DNA of 64,000 nucleotides from Ceratotherium simum simum (GCF_000283155.1 NW_004454180.1:24985021-25049020), one strand, 5' to 3'; positions 45,464 to 56,705 are shown, counted from the stretch's first letter. Translations and numbers: made by a program. Notes: a model not told the origin generated them from the sequence alone.

Positions 45464-46341
45464 CTTATGTATAAGAGGTGAAGGATTAAACAAAAACTGG
45501 GCAAGGAAAAACAGCAGCCAAGTTTCTGATAACGAGAAATAACAAACCAAGTACTTTACGCAGAATATCTGTTCAGTTCTTACAGATTGAGACTGTACGG
45601 GACCAACTACACTGGCAGGAAATACAAAGCATTTGGGTCTGGCGTGAACGCAGAAGCTGATGTATTCTATTAAACAAACAAAATCACGACACAACGATGA
45701 AAAATGGTTAAAAGTCCCTTCTCCCAAAATCTCTAAAAGGCCAGAAATTCAGTCTAAAATTATTATTATTATTATTTCTTTGAAATGTCAGTTCTTACTG
45801 TTAAAAGGCACAAGACTCACATCAGGGACTACTCCTTGATTCGAAAGCAGCATATTTTCTCCAGCTTGGTTGTAAGATGTGCCAAGAATGATTTTTTTTT
45901 TAAAGCAAAAAGGTTCAAATTATTATTTTTTGTTGCAAAAATGCCACAGGTTATTAAACTAACATCAGGAATGGATATAATCAGATCTCATCTATTATTA
46001 ATGAGGCTCTGCCTTAATGCGATCATTATAGGTATGTGCCTTACACCTAGAAGCGATACATAATAACAGCCTGAAATAATGAGTTGCCGGCAGGATGTTT
46101 TTTATTGTGAGGGGTTACACTTATAGGGTTGCTTTTTTCTTTTCTAATAACAACAATAATAATAATAAACTGTAACATTTGAGACACGTGTAAGCTTTAT
46201 TTGTAATATAACAGTGACTGCTTAACATCTTTACAGTGAAAATTTGCTATAGATCCGACACAAAAATGTTTTGAAAACCCTATTACTACTTATAATGACG
46301 ATCCCAGAGCCAGAAAAACTCATGTAACTTTCTATAACATC

Positions 46342-46346
<5 letters not shown>
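45464..46346. other. Unassigned non-coding sequence, candidate regulatory patch
   Basis: No gene. Trinucleotide ATT repeat at 45759-45777 and an AAT repeat at about 46146-46168. The stretch at about 45920-46080 is unique and repeat-free, with AT-rich motifs such as TATTATTAATGAGG. Confidence 0.5.
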
Positions 46347-46388
<42 letters not shown>

Positions 46389-46434
46389 AGAGACAGAGAG
46401 ACAGACAGAGAGACAGACAGAGAGACAGAGAGAG
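46347..46434. repeat. Compound microsatellite (TG)n then (GA/CAGA)n
   Basis: About 18 TG units at 46347-46382, then an AGAC/AGAG purine-rich repeat to 46434. The minus-strand frame over it reads HTHTHT and is an artefact. Confidence 0.95.
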
Positions 46435-46899
46435 TTTCAAGATATGATTATACTTATAGGTCAATTTACTAAGAAATTTAAAAATATTTTTTTCCCATAT
46501 ACAAGCCTTTTAGCTGCAATTCCTTTCCTATTGTAAGGCATAGGTTCAGAATAGACATAAATTAAGCCTTTGTGAACAGAGGCAGAGACAGACCACATCC
46601 AGAATAGTGTAGCTTCCTTTGTAGCCGGCTATTACAAAGAGTTGTGCTGAGGCTTGCTCACAAAATCCGATTTAATCCTTAGTGAAGTTGAATTGTATGG
46701 GGTGCAGTTACCTGGAGACCAGATTAGGCAAACTTAAATGTCCAGAATGAGAGTGAATGCAGACGTAAAGGAACGAGACCCAAGTATCCAAGCATCCAAC
46801 AGCAGCAGAATCAGATGAGAAAAGGTCCAGGCTGGCCAATAGAACCTTTAGAAGGTTCTTCCACTCTTTCACCAGTCTCTCCCTAGTCTCCACGTCCTC
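46435..46899. other. Unassigned non-coding sequence
   Basis: No gene or repeat recognised. Confidence 0.55.
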
Positions 46900-47680
46900 A
46901 CAATCTACTTACTTCTGACACTGCGGTATGACTTTTGCTCTTCTGGCCTGGTTCGGGGTAGCCCCCAGGATCTCCCCAAATTACTCATCAGACTTGATCT
47001 CCCTGTCGCATTAACATCACTGACCAGTTGTGGTGTCCAGTGGCTCTCCTCTCCTTTGGCTTCTTCAGCACCAGGCTTTCCTGGCTCTTCCCTTGCCCTT
47101 CTCTCCACTGTGCCCTGCTGGCTCCGGTGCCTCCGTCCACCCTCGGAACATCGTCATCCCCAGGATCCGTGTCTTGTCCAGGTCCCACGATCAGATCTTT
47201 ATGGATCACTCCCACGTCTATGTGTCTCTTGTCCTGTCCCTGATAATGAGACTCAGACCTGAATTTTCGCCCACTCACCAGATGGCTCCACATGCATGTG
47301 CCAACAGCCTCCCAAACCCTACAAGTCCAGGTTTGCTCACTATCTTCTGTTCTCTCTCCATCTTCTGTTCTCACCTACTCTATCTTTACTGACCCTCTTG
47401 GTTAAAGGCCTCACCTTCCTCCAACTCCTTCGATCTGGACACATTTTTGTCTTCATTTGCTGAGTTCCCTAATTCCTAGTTTCTGCACTTTATTGTCTGA
47501 CCAGGGGACATGTGCCTCCCCTCTTGCCCATTCTTGCTATCATTGCTTGGACGGTTATAGTAATCTCTTCAGTGGTCTCTCTGCCTCCAAACCAGCCTTC
47601 GTTTTGCTGCTAGAACTTCTTAAAACACTGGTGGTGTTTACTGCTGTTGTACCACTTCACACAGTAGTTGCTAAGTAAAT
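46900..47680 (+). repeat. L2 LINE, internal ORF region
   Basis: The pyrimidine-rich text fits sense L2: GGCTCTCCTCTCCTTTGGCT, GATCAGATCTTTATGGATCA, TTGCTTGGACGGTTATAGTA, ATCTCTTCAGTGGTCTCTCT and GCTGCTAGAACTTCTTAAAA. Many overlapping short frames on both strands are decayed LINE, not genes. Confidence 0.6.
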
Positions 47681-48963
47681 GTTATGTCATTATTTCCTTG
47701 GCTTCAGTGACTTCATATGGTAACTTGAAAGGTTTAGACTAGACAGCTCTAATATCCAGCCTCAGTGTATTTTATACCACCTCTAAGAAATAAAGGATGA
47801 GGTTTTCATTTGACTTCTGCCTGAAGATCTTATCACTGATGATTCTGGGCCCAGACGTAAGAGTGATCCCAACATTTGAGGCTCATTTTTCACTCTGAAA
47901 CTCTTTCTTTTAGCCAATGTCAGAATATCTCAAGGTCTAAAATCAATGGTGCTCAGAGTACAAACTATACTCTGTCGAGAAATAGGACATTGAACCATCT
48001 TCTACAGGGTGGACTATTTGAAATACCTTCTTCTGTTCTATAAAATAAGGAGGTTCAGTTAGTAAGCTCTAATTCTGCTTCCAAAAAGTCAGTGTCTCTT
48101 TGGAACCTCATTTATGTGCTGAATTGGGATTTTAAAATGATTTGTCTCATAGAATCACACACTTATGTGTGGTTGTTCTTTATGGTTTTCTTTGAGGTGA
48201 CCATGGCAATGCATCTCTCAGATCTCTGACTGCAAAGACTATAATTGCTCAAGGCCCCAGCTAGGGCCTCGGAAATCTGCCCCTGGGTTTTCCTGAGGCC
48301 AGGCTTCTCACAGGCTGCTTCCAGGCAGTGACTGGGTGGGGCCAGGGTATAAGGCACGCCCATTGCTGGGAGACCCAGGACTCCACCGATGGGTGACTGG
48401 CTCAAGAACATCTCGTCAGCCCTGCTGAACTTTACTTAGAACTGTACTGCATTCTCGAAAGCTTCCACCCAATCTTCCTTCCTCCCTTTCCCTTTCACGT
48501 GGGGTCAGACCTGCATTACCCAGCCTCCCCCAGCTCCTCCTCACTTTCTGTCACAGGCATTTCCGCTAATCAAGTTCTTCCCTGTCCTTGCCTCTTAGAT
48601 GACCTCGACTAATATATAACCTGTATTTGGTCTCATAAGAAATTCACCTTTACCTATGGAAGAAAATGGAAAATTTGGTCTGGTTTTAGCATCATCTGTA
48701 CAACAGCAACCAGTCCCAGAGGTTCTTTTTTCCATTGCAAAGGCATCCATTTGCCTTTTTCTTAAAATTTTGCCCCCTAAATATAAAAATACATAACATT
48801 TATAGAAAATATACATATGTAAAAATAAAAGTATATATATGTAATTATATTGAAAAAATAAAATTGTCCATGATCCCTCCATCCCCAAATAACCACTGCT
48901 TTCACATCTTTCCTACAATATACAGACAATTCTTATATAGCAATAAGAAATAAAAGCTGATAC
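47681..48963. other. Unassigned non-coding sequence
   Basis: Mostly unique. AT-rich sequence at about 48780-48935 loosely resembles an old L1 3' fragment (CCCCAAATAACCACTGC). No gene. Confidence 0.5.
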
Positions 48964-49207
48964 GGGGGCCTGCCCGGCAGCATAGCAGTTAAGTTTGTGC
49001 GCTCCACTTTGGAGGCCCAGGGTTTGCAGGTTCAGACTCTGGGTGTGGACCTACGTCCCGCTTGTCAAGCCATGCTGTGGTTGTGTCCCATATAAAGTAG
49101 AGGAAGACCGGCATGGATGTTAGCCCAGGCACAATCTTCCTCAGCAAAAAGAGGAGGATTGGCAACAGATGTTAGCTCAGGGCTAATCTCCCCCCCGCCC
49201 CCCCAAC
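48964..49207 (+). mobile_element. ERE SINE
   Basis: GGGGGCCTGCCCGGCAGCAT head, GTTAAGTTTGTGCGCTCCAC, a shortened body and the AATCTTCCTCAGCAAAAAGA tail module. The end is unusual: a C-rich CCCCCCCGCCCCCCC instead of poly(A). AAAGCTGATAC (48953-48963) and AAAGTTGATAC (49208-49218) flank it. Confidence 0.94.
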
Positions 49208-49235
49208 AAAGTTGATACATAAAATGGTTTAGTAG

Positions 49236-49457
49236 AGGAGTTGATAAACTTTTTCTGTAAAGGGTCAGATTAGTGAATATTTGCAACTTTATTGGTCATA
49301 CTGACTCTGTCGCAACTTTTCAACTCTGCTGGATAGGGTGAAAACAGCCATAGACTATACGTAAAGGAGAGAGTGGCTGTATTTCAATAAAACTTTACTC
49401 AAAAATCAAGTGGGGGCTGGATTTGGCTTTGGGGCCATAGTTTGCTGAGCCATGATT
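49236..49457. mobile_element. hAT-Charlie-type MITE
   Basis: AAACTTTTTCTGTAAAGGGT, CTGTCGCAACTTTTCAACTC, AAACAGCCATAGACTATACG, TCAATAAAACTTTACTCAAA and GGCCATAGTTTGCTGAGC match a common hAT-Charlie non-autonomous element with complementary ends. Exact family name not certain. Confidence 0.8.
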
Positions 49458-50840
49458 TAGTAAAAGAAAAGATCTTGTCGGAAGACCTAATCTGTGGTTG
49501 AATGGGGATTCTCAGGCCCTATTTAAAATGACCCACTGGAACCTGTAGAAATCAGCCCAAGACTTTTGCAAAGAGGCAGTTGGAGAAAGGGGCCTCAGAG
49601 TGTCCTGGCTGCTGCAGACGTGACCAGCTCACCTCTGTCAGGGGATCCCAGGCCACGGGGGAAGGCCCTTGGATGTGCGAGAGGCTCCTGTTTGTCTGGA
49701 ACTTTCCGGAAGGACTAGCCATGACTCAAAGTCGGAAGGGGAGCTAACGATAAGCTGACAGCTACACTGTGGTCTTTGGCTGTTGTCAGGCGTGAGTGAA
49801 GCAGGTTTCAAACTCTTCCTAATGTGCTTTTCCCATTTAATTTTGTGGCTGCATAAACTTTCATAGCAAATAATGAGTCGGGGCTGCAGCCCAAATGTTA
49901 TGGCCTCTTGATGTATCTGGAGAGCCTGCGGAGTGCGGTTCTGCATTCTAATGGCCTGCTTAACCGGGCGCCGGCTGGGCCGCGCAAGCTTGTTTTGGCT
50001 TGAAGAAGGATTCTGCAGAATACAAGGGGAACCCACCAGAGAGCTCCCTGGCCTCGCTGCCGCCCGCCCCTCTCCACAGGAGCGTCTCTCCCCAAGACTT
50101 GACAGCTGTTCCTCCTGGGTCAGAATGAATTTCTCTCTCAGCTAGAATTCCGACTGTGTCTGTCTTGATTTGAGTGTTGAAGGATAAATTCTTACCTAGG
50201 AGTCTTGTTTTCAACATCCACACTTGATACTCCTATTTGTCCACGGAAATCAACCTTGACTACCTATTCTCCGGCCCACCTGCTGGGATGGCCCTGTGCC
50301 TGACTCCTGGCAGGCGGGCGCGCGCCAAAGGGCTGGGGTTGCAGTGCGCTGTGTTTGGAGGGATGGCTGTGAGGGCGGGGAAGGGAGTGGGCGTGGAAGG
50401 AGAGCTGCAGGAAGCTGCTGCTTCTTGCACTGCCCCCAGTCTCAGGCTCCTGGCCCCTTATATCAGTAGACCCTGGTTTACCCGTCTGAAGGCCAAGCCC
50501 GTGAGAAAACTTGGGCATGAACTGCACGTCGGCGTGGGGGATGGTGAGTGTTGGACTCTGGTCTCAGGTCTCTCCCCAACCACAAACATGGGAGAAGTCA
50601 TCACCCAAGATAAAACAGAGTAAAGTGGAAAAAGCCGATTATAAAATGATAATACGCGCTGTTACTCTAGTCGTGTAAAACGTGTGTGTGGGCGTGTGCA
50701 CATGAGTGTTTCTGGAGGTAGGTGGTGGGATTATAGGTGATTTTTACCTTTCATTTCTTTTTTTATTATCTGCTTTTACATTTTTCTACAATAGATATAT
50801 GGATGATAACAAAAAAGCAAAACAAAAATAGCCGCAGAAC
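49458..50840. other. Unassigned, GC-richer non-coding sequence
   Basis: The interval at about 49900-50450 is richer in G+C and CpG than most of the window (GGGCGCCGGC near 49967, GGCGGGCGCGCGCC near 50313). Long overlapping frames on both strands (49638-50036, 50237-50623) follow from low stop density in GC-rich DNA and show no domain. Near 50680-50830 the text loosely resembles an old LINE 3' end. Confidence 0.5.
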
Positions 50841-51051
50841 AGGGGCTGGCCGGGTGGCGTAGTGTTAACTTTGGATCCCTGGCGTGGACCTACACACCGC
50901 TCTTCAGGCCATGCTATGGCGGCATCCTACATACAAAATAAAGGAAAACGGGCACAGATGTTAGCTCAGGGCCAATCTTCCTCAAGCAAAAAGAGGAAGA
51001 TTGGCAACAGTGTTAGCCCATGAGGGGCCAATCTTCCTCATCAAAGAAAAA
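50841..51051 (+). mobile_element. ERE SINE, internally deleted
   Basis: Head AGGGGCTGGCCGGGTGGCGT, with a deletion across much of the tRNA-like region and B box. It keeps the tail with three AATCTTCCTC/GAGGAAGATTGG arms. Flanks TAGCCGCAGAAC and TAGCTGCAAAAC are a diverged target duplication. Confidence 0.92.
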
Positions 51052-51066
51052 AAATTAGCTGCAAAA

Positions 51067-51617
51067 CATTAGATATAGGAAAAGACTTTACTGAAAGCCC
51101 TATCCTCTGGCTGAGGAAGAATATCTAAGCCCTCTGTAAGATATGAGTCAGCTGGTGCCCGTGAAGTTCAAGCTGGGACTTGAGGACGCGAGAGGAAGGA
51201 CCTGGAAGCAAAGGAGGTGGTGCAGCGTCAGGAGCAGGGAAGCGTGCGACACGGATCCTGACAGAGCTGGGGTGGAGGGGAGGAGCTGAGCCAGGCCTTT
51301 GGAGGAGACTCGGTGTCTGTGTGACTTTCCCTGGGAAGCCTTCGGTGTCCCCCCATCCACCCCCAGCCTTCCCTGGGAGAGTTGATGGCTGCCTTGTTTG
51401 ACTGCACAGAAATCTTTTGCTGGCTGCTATTAGAGTATTTTTTCCAGTGTAGGTGGGATTCATTGATACGTTCATTGCAGTCTCTCTCTAGAAGGTGCAT
51501 GGGTTCTTTGAGGGAAGGATCATCTCCCCACCACTTGAAAGAGAACCTGGTTCATGGTGGATGCCCAAAACAAATCTCTCCCTTCCCCATCCAGAAAACT
51601 GTTTTCTTTTTTATTGC
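51067..51617. other. Unassigned non-coding sequence
   Basis: GC-moderate unique sequence with overlapping frames on both strands (51125-51500) but no domain resemblance. Confidence 0.55.
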
Positions 51618-52378
51618 TCTAGTTTACTTTCATTGTGGTAAAATATATATAACATAAAATTTACCATCTTAACTTTTTTTTTTTTTTTTTGGTGAGGAAG
51701 ATTGGCCCTGAGCTAACATCTCTGCCAACTGTCCCCTATTTTGTAGGTGGGATGCCACCACAGCATGGCTTGATGAGTGGTGTATAGGTCCACACCTGCG
51801 ATCTGAACCTGTGAACCCCGGGCCACTGAAGCGGAGCACGTGAACTTAAACACTACACCACTGGGCCAGCCCCTTATCTGTTTTTGAAGTGTACAGTTTA
51901 GTGTCATTAAGTACATTCACATTGTTGAGCAACCATCACCACTATCCATCTCCAGAAGTTTTCATCTTCCCCAATTGAAACTCCGTATCCATTAAACAAT
52001 AAGCCCCTCCTCCCAGCCTCTGGCAACTACGGTTTTACTTTCTGTTTCTATGAGTTTGACCACCCCAGACACCTCATATAAGTAGAATTATACAATTTTT
52101 GTCCTTTTGTGATGGCTTGTTTCACTTATCGTAATGTCCTCAAGGTTCATCCCTGTAGTAGCATGTGGCAGAATTTCCTTCATTTTCAAGGCTGAATACT
52201 ACTCCATTGTAAGTATACACCACATTTTGTTTATCCATTCATCTGTGGCTAGACACTTGAGTTGCTTCTGCCTTTTGGCTATAGTGAATGATGCTGCTGT
52301 GAACATGGGTGTACAAATATCTGTTCAAATGACTCCTTTCATTTCTTTTGGGCATATATCTAGAAGTGGAATTGCTCA
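51618..52378 (-). mobile_element. L1 LINE 3' end, interrupted by ERE
   Basis: Antisense L1: CATTGTGGTAAAATATATAT, ACATAAAATTTACCATC, GTGTACAGTTTAGTGTCATT, GAGCAACCATCACCACTATC, CATCTGTGGCTAGACACTTG and ATATCTAGAAGTGGAATTGC. Its 5' truncation lies at about 52378, next to an LTR. Confidence 0.88.
51676..51872 (-). mobile_element. ERE SINE inside L1
   Basis: T-run, GGTGAGGAAGATTGGCCCTG, GCCACCACAGCATGGCTTGA, CCCCGGGCCACTGAAGCGGA and ACCACTGGGCCAGCCCC. The L1 reading frame of landmarks resumes immediately after it. Confidence 0.95.
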
Positions 52379-52384
52379 GAAAAC

Positions 52385-52690
52385 TACTTTTTCTGAGTGA
52401 AGTTTGCATAAATAGACCTTACTAAAATAGCCCTTATCTTCCATTCATTCCCACATATATTTTCCACTTACTTCCTCATGATTTATTGTCCTTTGAAGCC
52501 CAAATCCCCTTTTCTTTGTTAAAATGGTATATAAGCTCCAGAGTCTAAATTCTTTTTTGTTTCACCTTCTTTTCTGTGAACTGCTGTGCACACAAATATT
52601 AATAAAAATTGTGTGCCTTTTCTCCTGTTAATCTATCTTTTGTTAGTTTAATTTGCAGGCCACCATAGAACGAACATAAGAGGATAGAGA
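52385..52690 (+). mobile_element. ERV LTR (class I-like), solitary
   Basis: LTR-type signals occur in order: a TATA box TATATAAG at 52528-52535, a poly(A) signal AATAAA at 52601-52606, then a U5-like CTCCTGTTAATCTATCTTTT and GTTTAATTTGCAGG. The end continues into AGAGGATAGAGAAAAAG, possibly leader sequence. No gag, pol or env. Boundaries are approximate. Confidence 0.6.
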
Positions 52691-52704
52691 AAAAGCTTTT
52701 CCTC

Positions 52705-52880
52705 CTTGATACTGCTTTGAGATCTTGGGCAAATTATTAAACTCTCAGCCTCAAGTTCCTCATCTGTAAAATGGAGAGATTAATATGTACTTCAAAGGTT
52801 TATTAGAAAGAGAAAGTAGAAACACCCTTCAGAGAGCCTGATACATATTTGGCATAGTAAATATTAAATATTTTCCAACC
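52705..52880 (+). repeat. MIR SINE
   Basis: GAGATCTTGGGCAAATTATT, CTCAAGTTCCTCATCTGTAA, AATGGAGAGATTAATATGT and AGAGCCTGATACATATTTGG follow the MIR pattern. Confidence 0.85.
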
Positions 52881-53028
52881 TCCCTCCTAGGAGGAAGCAC
52901 ACCAATCGCAAGGAGAGGGCTCGTTCACCAATTGCAGAGGGGTGGCATGCCAATGAACTGGGGCAACTGAAGATTGAATTTAAGGTCAAATTTTTGGTCC
53001 AGAAAATGTGTCTGTTTATATCAAATCA

Positions 53029-53535
53029 AGAGAAGAGTTCAACTGTACACCCATGTTTATAGTAGCATTATTCACAATAGCCAAAAGGTGGAATCAACTC
53101 AAGTGTCCATCTACAGATGAAGGGATAAACAAAATGGCATATACATACAATGGAATATTATTCAACCTTAAAAAGGAAGAAATTCTGGTACATGCTACAG
53201 TATGGATGAACCTTGAGGATATTATGATGAGTGAAATAATCCAGTCACAAAAGACAAATACTGTATGATCCAACATATCTGAGGTATGTAGAGTAGTCAA
53301 ATTCATAGAGACAGAAAGTAGAATGGTGGTTTGCTAAAGGCTGGAGGGAGGGGCAATGTGGAGTTGTTTAATGACTACAGTTTCCATCTTGCAAGGTGAA
53401 AAAATTCTGATGATTTGTTGCACAATGATGTGAATATACCTAACACTACTGAACCTTACACTTAGAAACGTTTAAGATGATAAGTTTTATGTTATATGTA
53501 TTTTACCACAATTAAAAATAAAAAAAATTTGAAAA
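53029..53535 (+). mobile_element. L1 LINE 3' end, 5'-truncated
   Basis: Sense L1. ORF2 C-terminal residues are readable in the frame from 53008 (AKRWNQLKCPSTDE), followed by L1 3' UTR text (ATAGAGACAGAAAGTAGAAT and TGGTGGTTTGCTAAAGGCTG) and an A-rich end near 53535. It is the only sense-strand L1 with ORF2 text in the window. Confidence 0.9.
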
Positions 53536-54399
53536 GAAAAGTATCCAGGAGCAGTGAATATTATTTTATTCCAGCTGCACATAAAACCACATCTCTTCTT
53601 TCTGAGTCCAACCTGAGAACCTGAAATGGTTTCTTCAGAGGCAGAACTCCACCCACGCTGCAACAGGTGAGAAATAGCTTCATAATTTTCAGATTAGCAG
53701 ACTTTCTCTGCTAATGTCTCTCTAATTATCATGTAGACTTAGCATTGAACCATAATTATTATCAGTTAATTAGACCTTAAAGTGTATCTTTGATAACATC
53801 GCTGGCATTTAATTATGTAACTGGTAACTTATGAATGTTATTAAGGGGATATATGACTACAGTATAGTGTAATTATATCTCATTTTTGTTTCTTGAGATC
53901 ATATTGACTGTGATAATAGTTTTGTAGTTTTTACAGCTTATATGGAAATAGTCACATTAAATTGACGATCTATAAAATAAATGCGCATTTTAACAAATAT
54001 TTAAAAAATATATTAAAAACAGAGAAGCTGTGTGTGGGAAAAGGAAAAGTGAATACCATTTAACAAAAGTTCACAGTAAATAAATTTCCTGTTTTCAAGG
54101 TCACTTGTCGCCTAAAAACAAATAACATTCAAGAATTTATGTAACAAAAAATTAATTCCTACTGTTGGAAAACAGAAAAAATCTACCAAACTGTTTCCAA
54201 TATTGTGAAAGTAACAAATATGTTCCCCTAAAATTTGTGTGCATATCAACTCATATTTTAAATGTACTATCATACATTTAGTGAATGAGCAGTGAATCTT
54301 TTTGTAAAATGAAGAATCCCTTTTTTAGAATAATGTGGTTAATTTCCTCTCTTTGTAGGAGAATTAAAGGTCAGCTAGAAATCAGAGTGTCTGGTTGTA
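53536..54399. other. Unique AT-rich sequence, candidate enhancer-like element
   Basis: Repeat-free between two LINEs. Five TAATTA hexamers, the core of many homeodomain sites, occur at 53723, 53753, 53767, 53810 and 53870. This density is unusual even for AT-rich DNA, but motif clustering alone does not establish function. Confidence 0.45.
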
Positions 54400-54502
54400 T
54401 TGGCTGATAGATTCTAAGCCCCTTGAGGGCAACATTCCGTCCCTTTTACATCTTAATATCATTGACAGTTCCTAATGCGGTGGTTCACATGTAGTAGGCA
54501 TT
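54400..54502 (+). repeat. L2 LINE 3' fragment, probably split by L1
   Basis: AGATTCTAAGCCCCTTGAGG, GCAACATTCCGTCCCTTTTA and CACATGTAGTAGGCA fit L2. A possible last piece, ATTCATTGCCTGTTGAGTGA (from 55200), resumes after the L1. Confidence 0.65.
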
Positions 54503-55195
54503 GTTTTCAGCTTTATTGAGACATAATTGACAAATAAAATTGTGAGATATTTAAAGCATACATTGTGATGATTTGCTGTACATACACATTGTGAAAGATT
54601 CCTCCCATCTAGTTAATTAACACATGTATCATCTCACATATTTATCTTTTTTTGTGTGTGTCAGAACATTTAAGTTCTACTCTCTTAGCAAATTTCAATT
54701 ATACAGTACAGTTTTATTAACTATTGTCATCATGGTATCCATTAGATCTTCAGAGATCTTATTCATTTATAGCTGAAAGTTTGTACCCTTTTACCAGCCT
54801 CTCCCTATTTCCTCTACCCCCCTGCCCCTGGCAACCACTTTTCTCCTCACTCTTTCTATGAGTTTAACTTTTTATTTAGATTCCACATATATGTGGGATA
54901 TACGCAATATTTGTCTTTGGCTTATTTCACTTAGCATGATGCCCTCAAGGTCCCTCCATGTTGTCACAAATGGCAGGATGTCCTTCTTTCTCAAGGCTGA
55001 TTACTATTCCATTGTGTATATACACCATATCTTCTTTATCCATTCATCTGTTGATGGACACTTAGGTTGTTCCCATGTCTTGGCTATTGTGAATAATGCT
55101 GCAATGAACATGGGAATGCAGATATCTCTTTAACATCCTGTTTTAATTTCCTTTGGATATATACCTAGAAGTGGGATTGCTGGATCATATGGTAT
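54503..55195 (-). mobile_element. L1MA/MB-type LINE 3' end, 5'-truncated
   Basis: Antisense L1: CAGCTTTATTGAGACATAAT, TAACACATGTATCATCTCAC, CTGAAAGTTTGTACCCTTTT, CATATATGTGGGATATACGC and TATACCTAGAAGTGGGATTG. Confidence 0.9.
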
Positions 55196-56044
55196 GACTA
55201 TTCATTGCCTGTTGAGTGACAGAGTGTGGAGGAAATTAAAGAAACTCTGTTTTATGTACTTTCTCTGGAAAATGGGGATAATGAAACACACCTTAGGAAA
55301 ACAAGTAAAGATTCTGTTGTGGACAGGATACTCAGAGCCTGGTGAATTGGTAGATACTTGGTCACAGAGGAGACTGTGGGACATATAAGGAATAAAGGGT
55401 GAAATAGATAAAGAAACTCTAGCACTAGGGTCAGGTGTGGAACATACTCAGATTAGAATTTATACATCTAAGACAAATAGATGAATTTATTTATATAGTT
55501 TTAACTCCATGTCCTGATTTATAGTGAAAACTGTAATAAGTTAGCCAGAATTTTGAGCACTATTTGAAATGTAACATGGATAAAAAAGCTCGTTACTCAA
55601 AACCACAAAGCATGAAAGAAATCATTGTTTAAAATCACAGAAGTGTGATGCATCAGGCATTAACTGAAAGTTTTCATAAACACAATTCTCATTTTCTATT
55701 CAGATTAAATGTGAAGATTTAAAAAATATATTTTGATAATTTAGCTTTGTTATTCACAAAAGTGTCTTCTCCTTGCTAAATAGCAGATCCCTGGTCATAT
55801 ACAATCTAACGGACAGAGTCAGAAAACACTAACTCTCCTCTGTTTTTTAACATGAGCTTTCTTATCAAATCCACACCACTGTGATTGGAATATTTGAGTA
55901 AACTAATTTACATTTTCTTTCCCTGAAATGAGTGATCCTTGTACAGAAGGAAAGGATGTAGACTTTAACACGCCTGCTCAAAGGAGCTGTGTCATAGGCT
56001 GCAGGGTTTAGTGGGAACAAAGCTGGACCAGTCGAGAGAGAGAG
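55196..56044. other. Unassigned non-coding sequence
   Basis: Unique-looking sequence, no gene. A (GA)n stretch of 6 units lies near 56035-56047. Confidence 0.55.
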
Positions 56045-56195
56045 AGCCTAGCCTTGTGGTCTTGGGCAACTCATTTAACATCTCTGAGACTGTATCCTTA
56101 CCTGTCAAATGGGGCGCTGGGTTGTTGTCAGGATAAGAGAAAATCTTTGGAAAGCATATGCCATTTCATTGGTGCTTAATAAGTAGTAGTTAATT
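56045..56195 (+). repeat. MIR SINE
   Basis: TTGTGGTCTTGGGCAACTCA, TTTAACATCTCTGAGACTGT and ATGGGGCGCTGGGTTGTTGT follow the MIR pattern. Confidence 0.85.
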
Positions 56196-56459
56196 TTCTT
56201 ATGATTGTAAGGAGCTGAGATGCAAATTGCAATGTCACTGAAAAGGGAAACCAATCAATTAACCAATGAGTGACACAAAACAAAAGTAAAACCAGAAAAA
56301 CAAAATCGGTTAAGCGGTAGAGTCTGCAGATGTGCTTTGGGGAAAGAGTAATGGTGTTTACCCTAGGCAGCTTACGTGCATTTTGTTTGGGGAAGAACAG
56401 AATGCTATCGCCATGGGAAGGAGCCTGGGCAGGAGGCGGGCTAACAGTACTCATTCATA

Positions 56460-56545
56460 GAGTCAGTGTCAGGATTAGATGAGATGATACTTGGGGTACT
56501 CTGTGCAGAGTACTTAGCACAAAATAAATTCTTGATAAACAGAGA
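56460..56545 (+). repeat. MIR SINE 3' fragment
   Basis: GTGTCAGGATTAGATGAGAT, GCAGAGTACTTAGCACAAAA and TAAATTCTTGATAAAC fit the MIR 3' half. Confidence 0.65.
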
Positions 56546-56564
56546 TAAAGGATCTTTTCAGGCC

Positions 56565-56705
56565 AAACGCATACTTCTATAGATGAAGAAAGTGAAGCTC
56601 AGGGGAATTAGGTACCGTGTTTAAGCTGCTGAACCAAGGGAAAAATAGGCCCTTGGTCTCCTGATTCCCAAGTCCAAGACTCTGTCTATGTCACCATCCT
56701 TCTGA
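56565..56705 (-). repeat. MIR-type SINE fragment
   Basis: CTTCTATAGATGAAGAAAGT, GAAGCTCAGGGGAATTAGG and AGTCCAAGACTCTGTCTATG are antisense MIR-like landmarks. Confidence 0.68.

Noticed and set aside
46988..47392. Overlapping frames of 120-128 residues
   Set aside because: They fall in decayed L2 LINE sequence.
49638..50623. Several 87-132-residue frames on both strands
   Set aside because: Overlapping frames on both strands are expected in GC-richer DNA with few stops; none resembles a protein family.
53008..53268. Plus-strand frame with WNQLKCPSTDE-type sequence
   Set aside because: This is the L1 ORF2 C-terminus, a retrotransposon fragment rather than a host gene.
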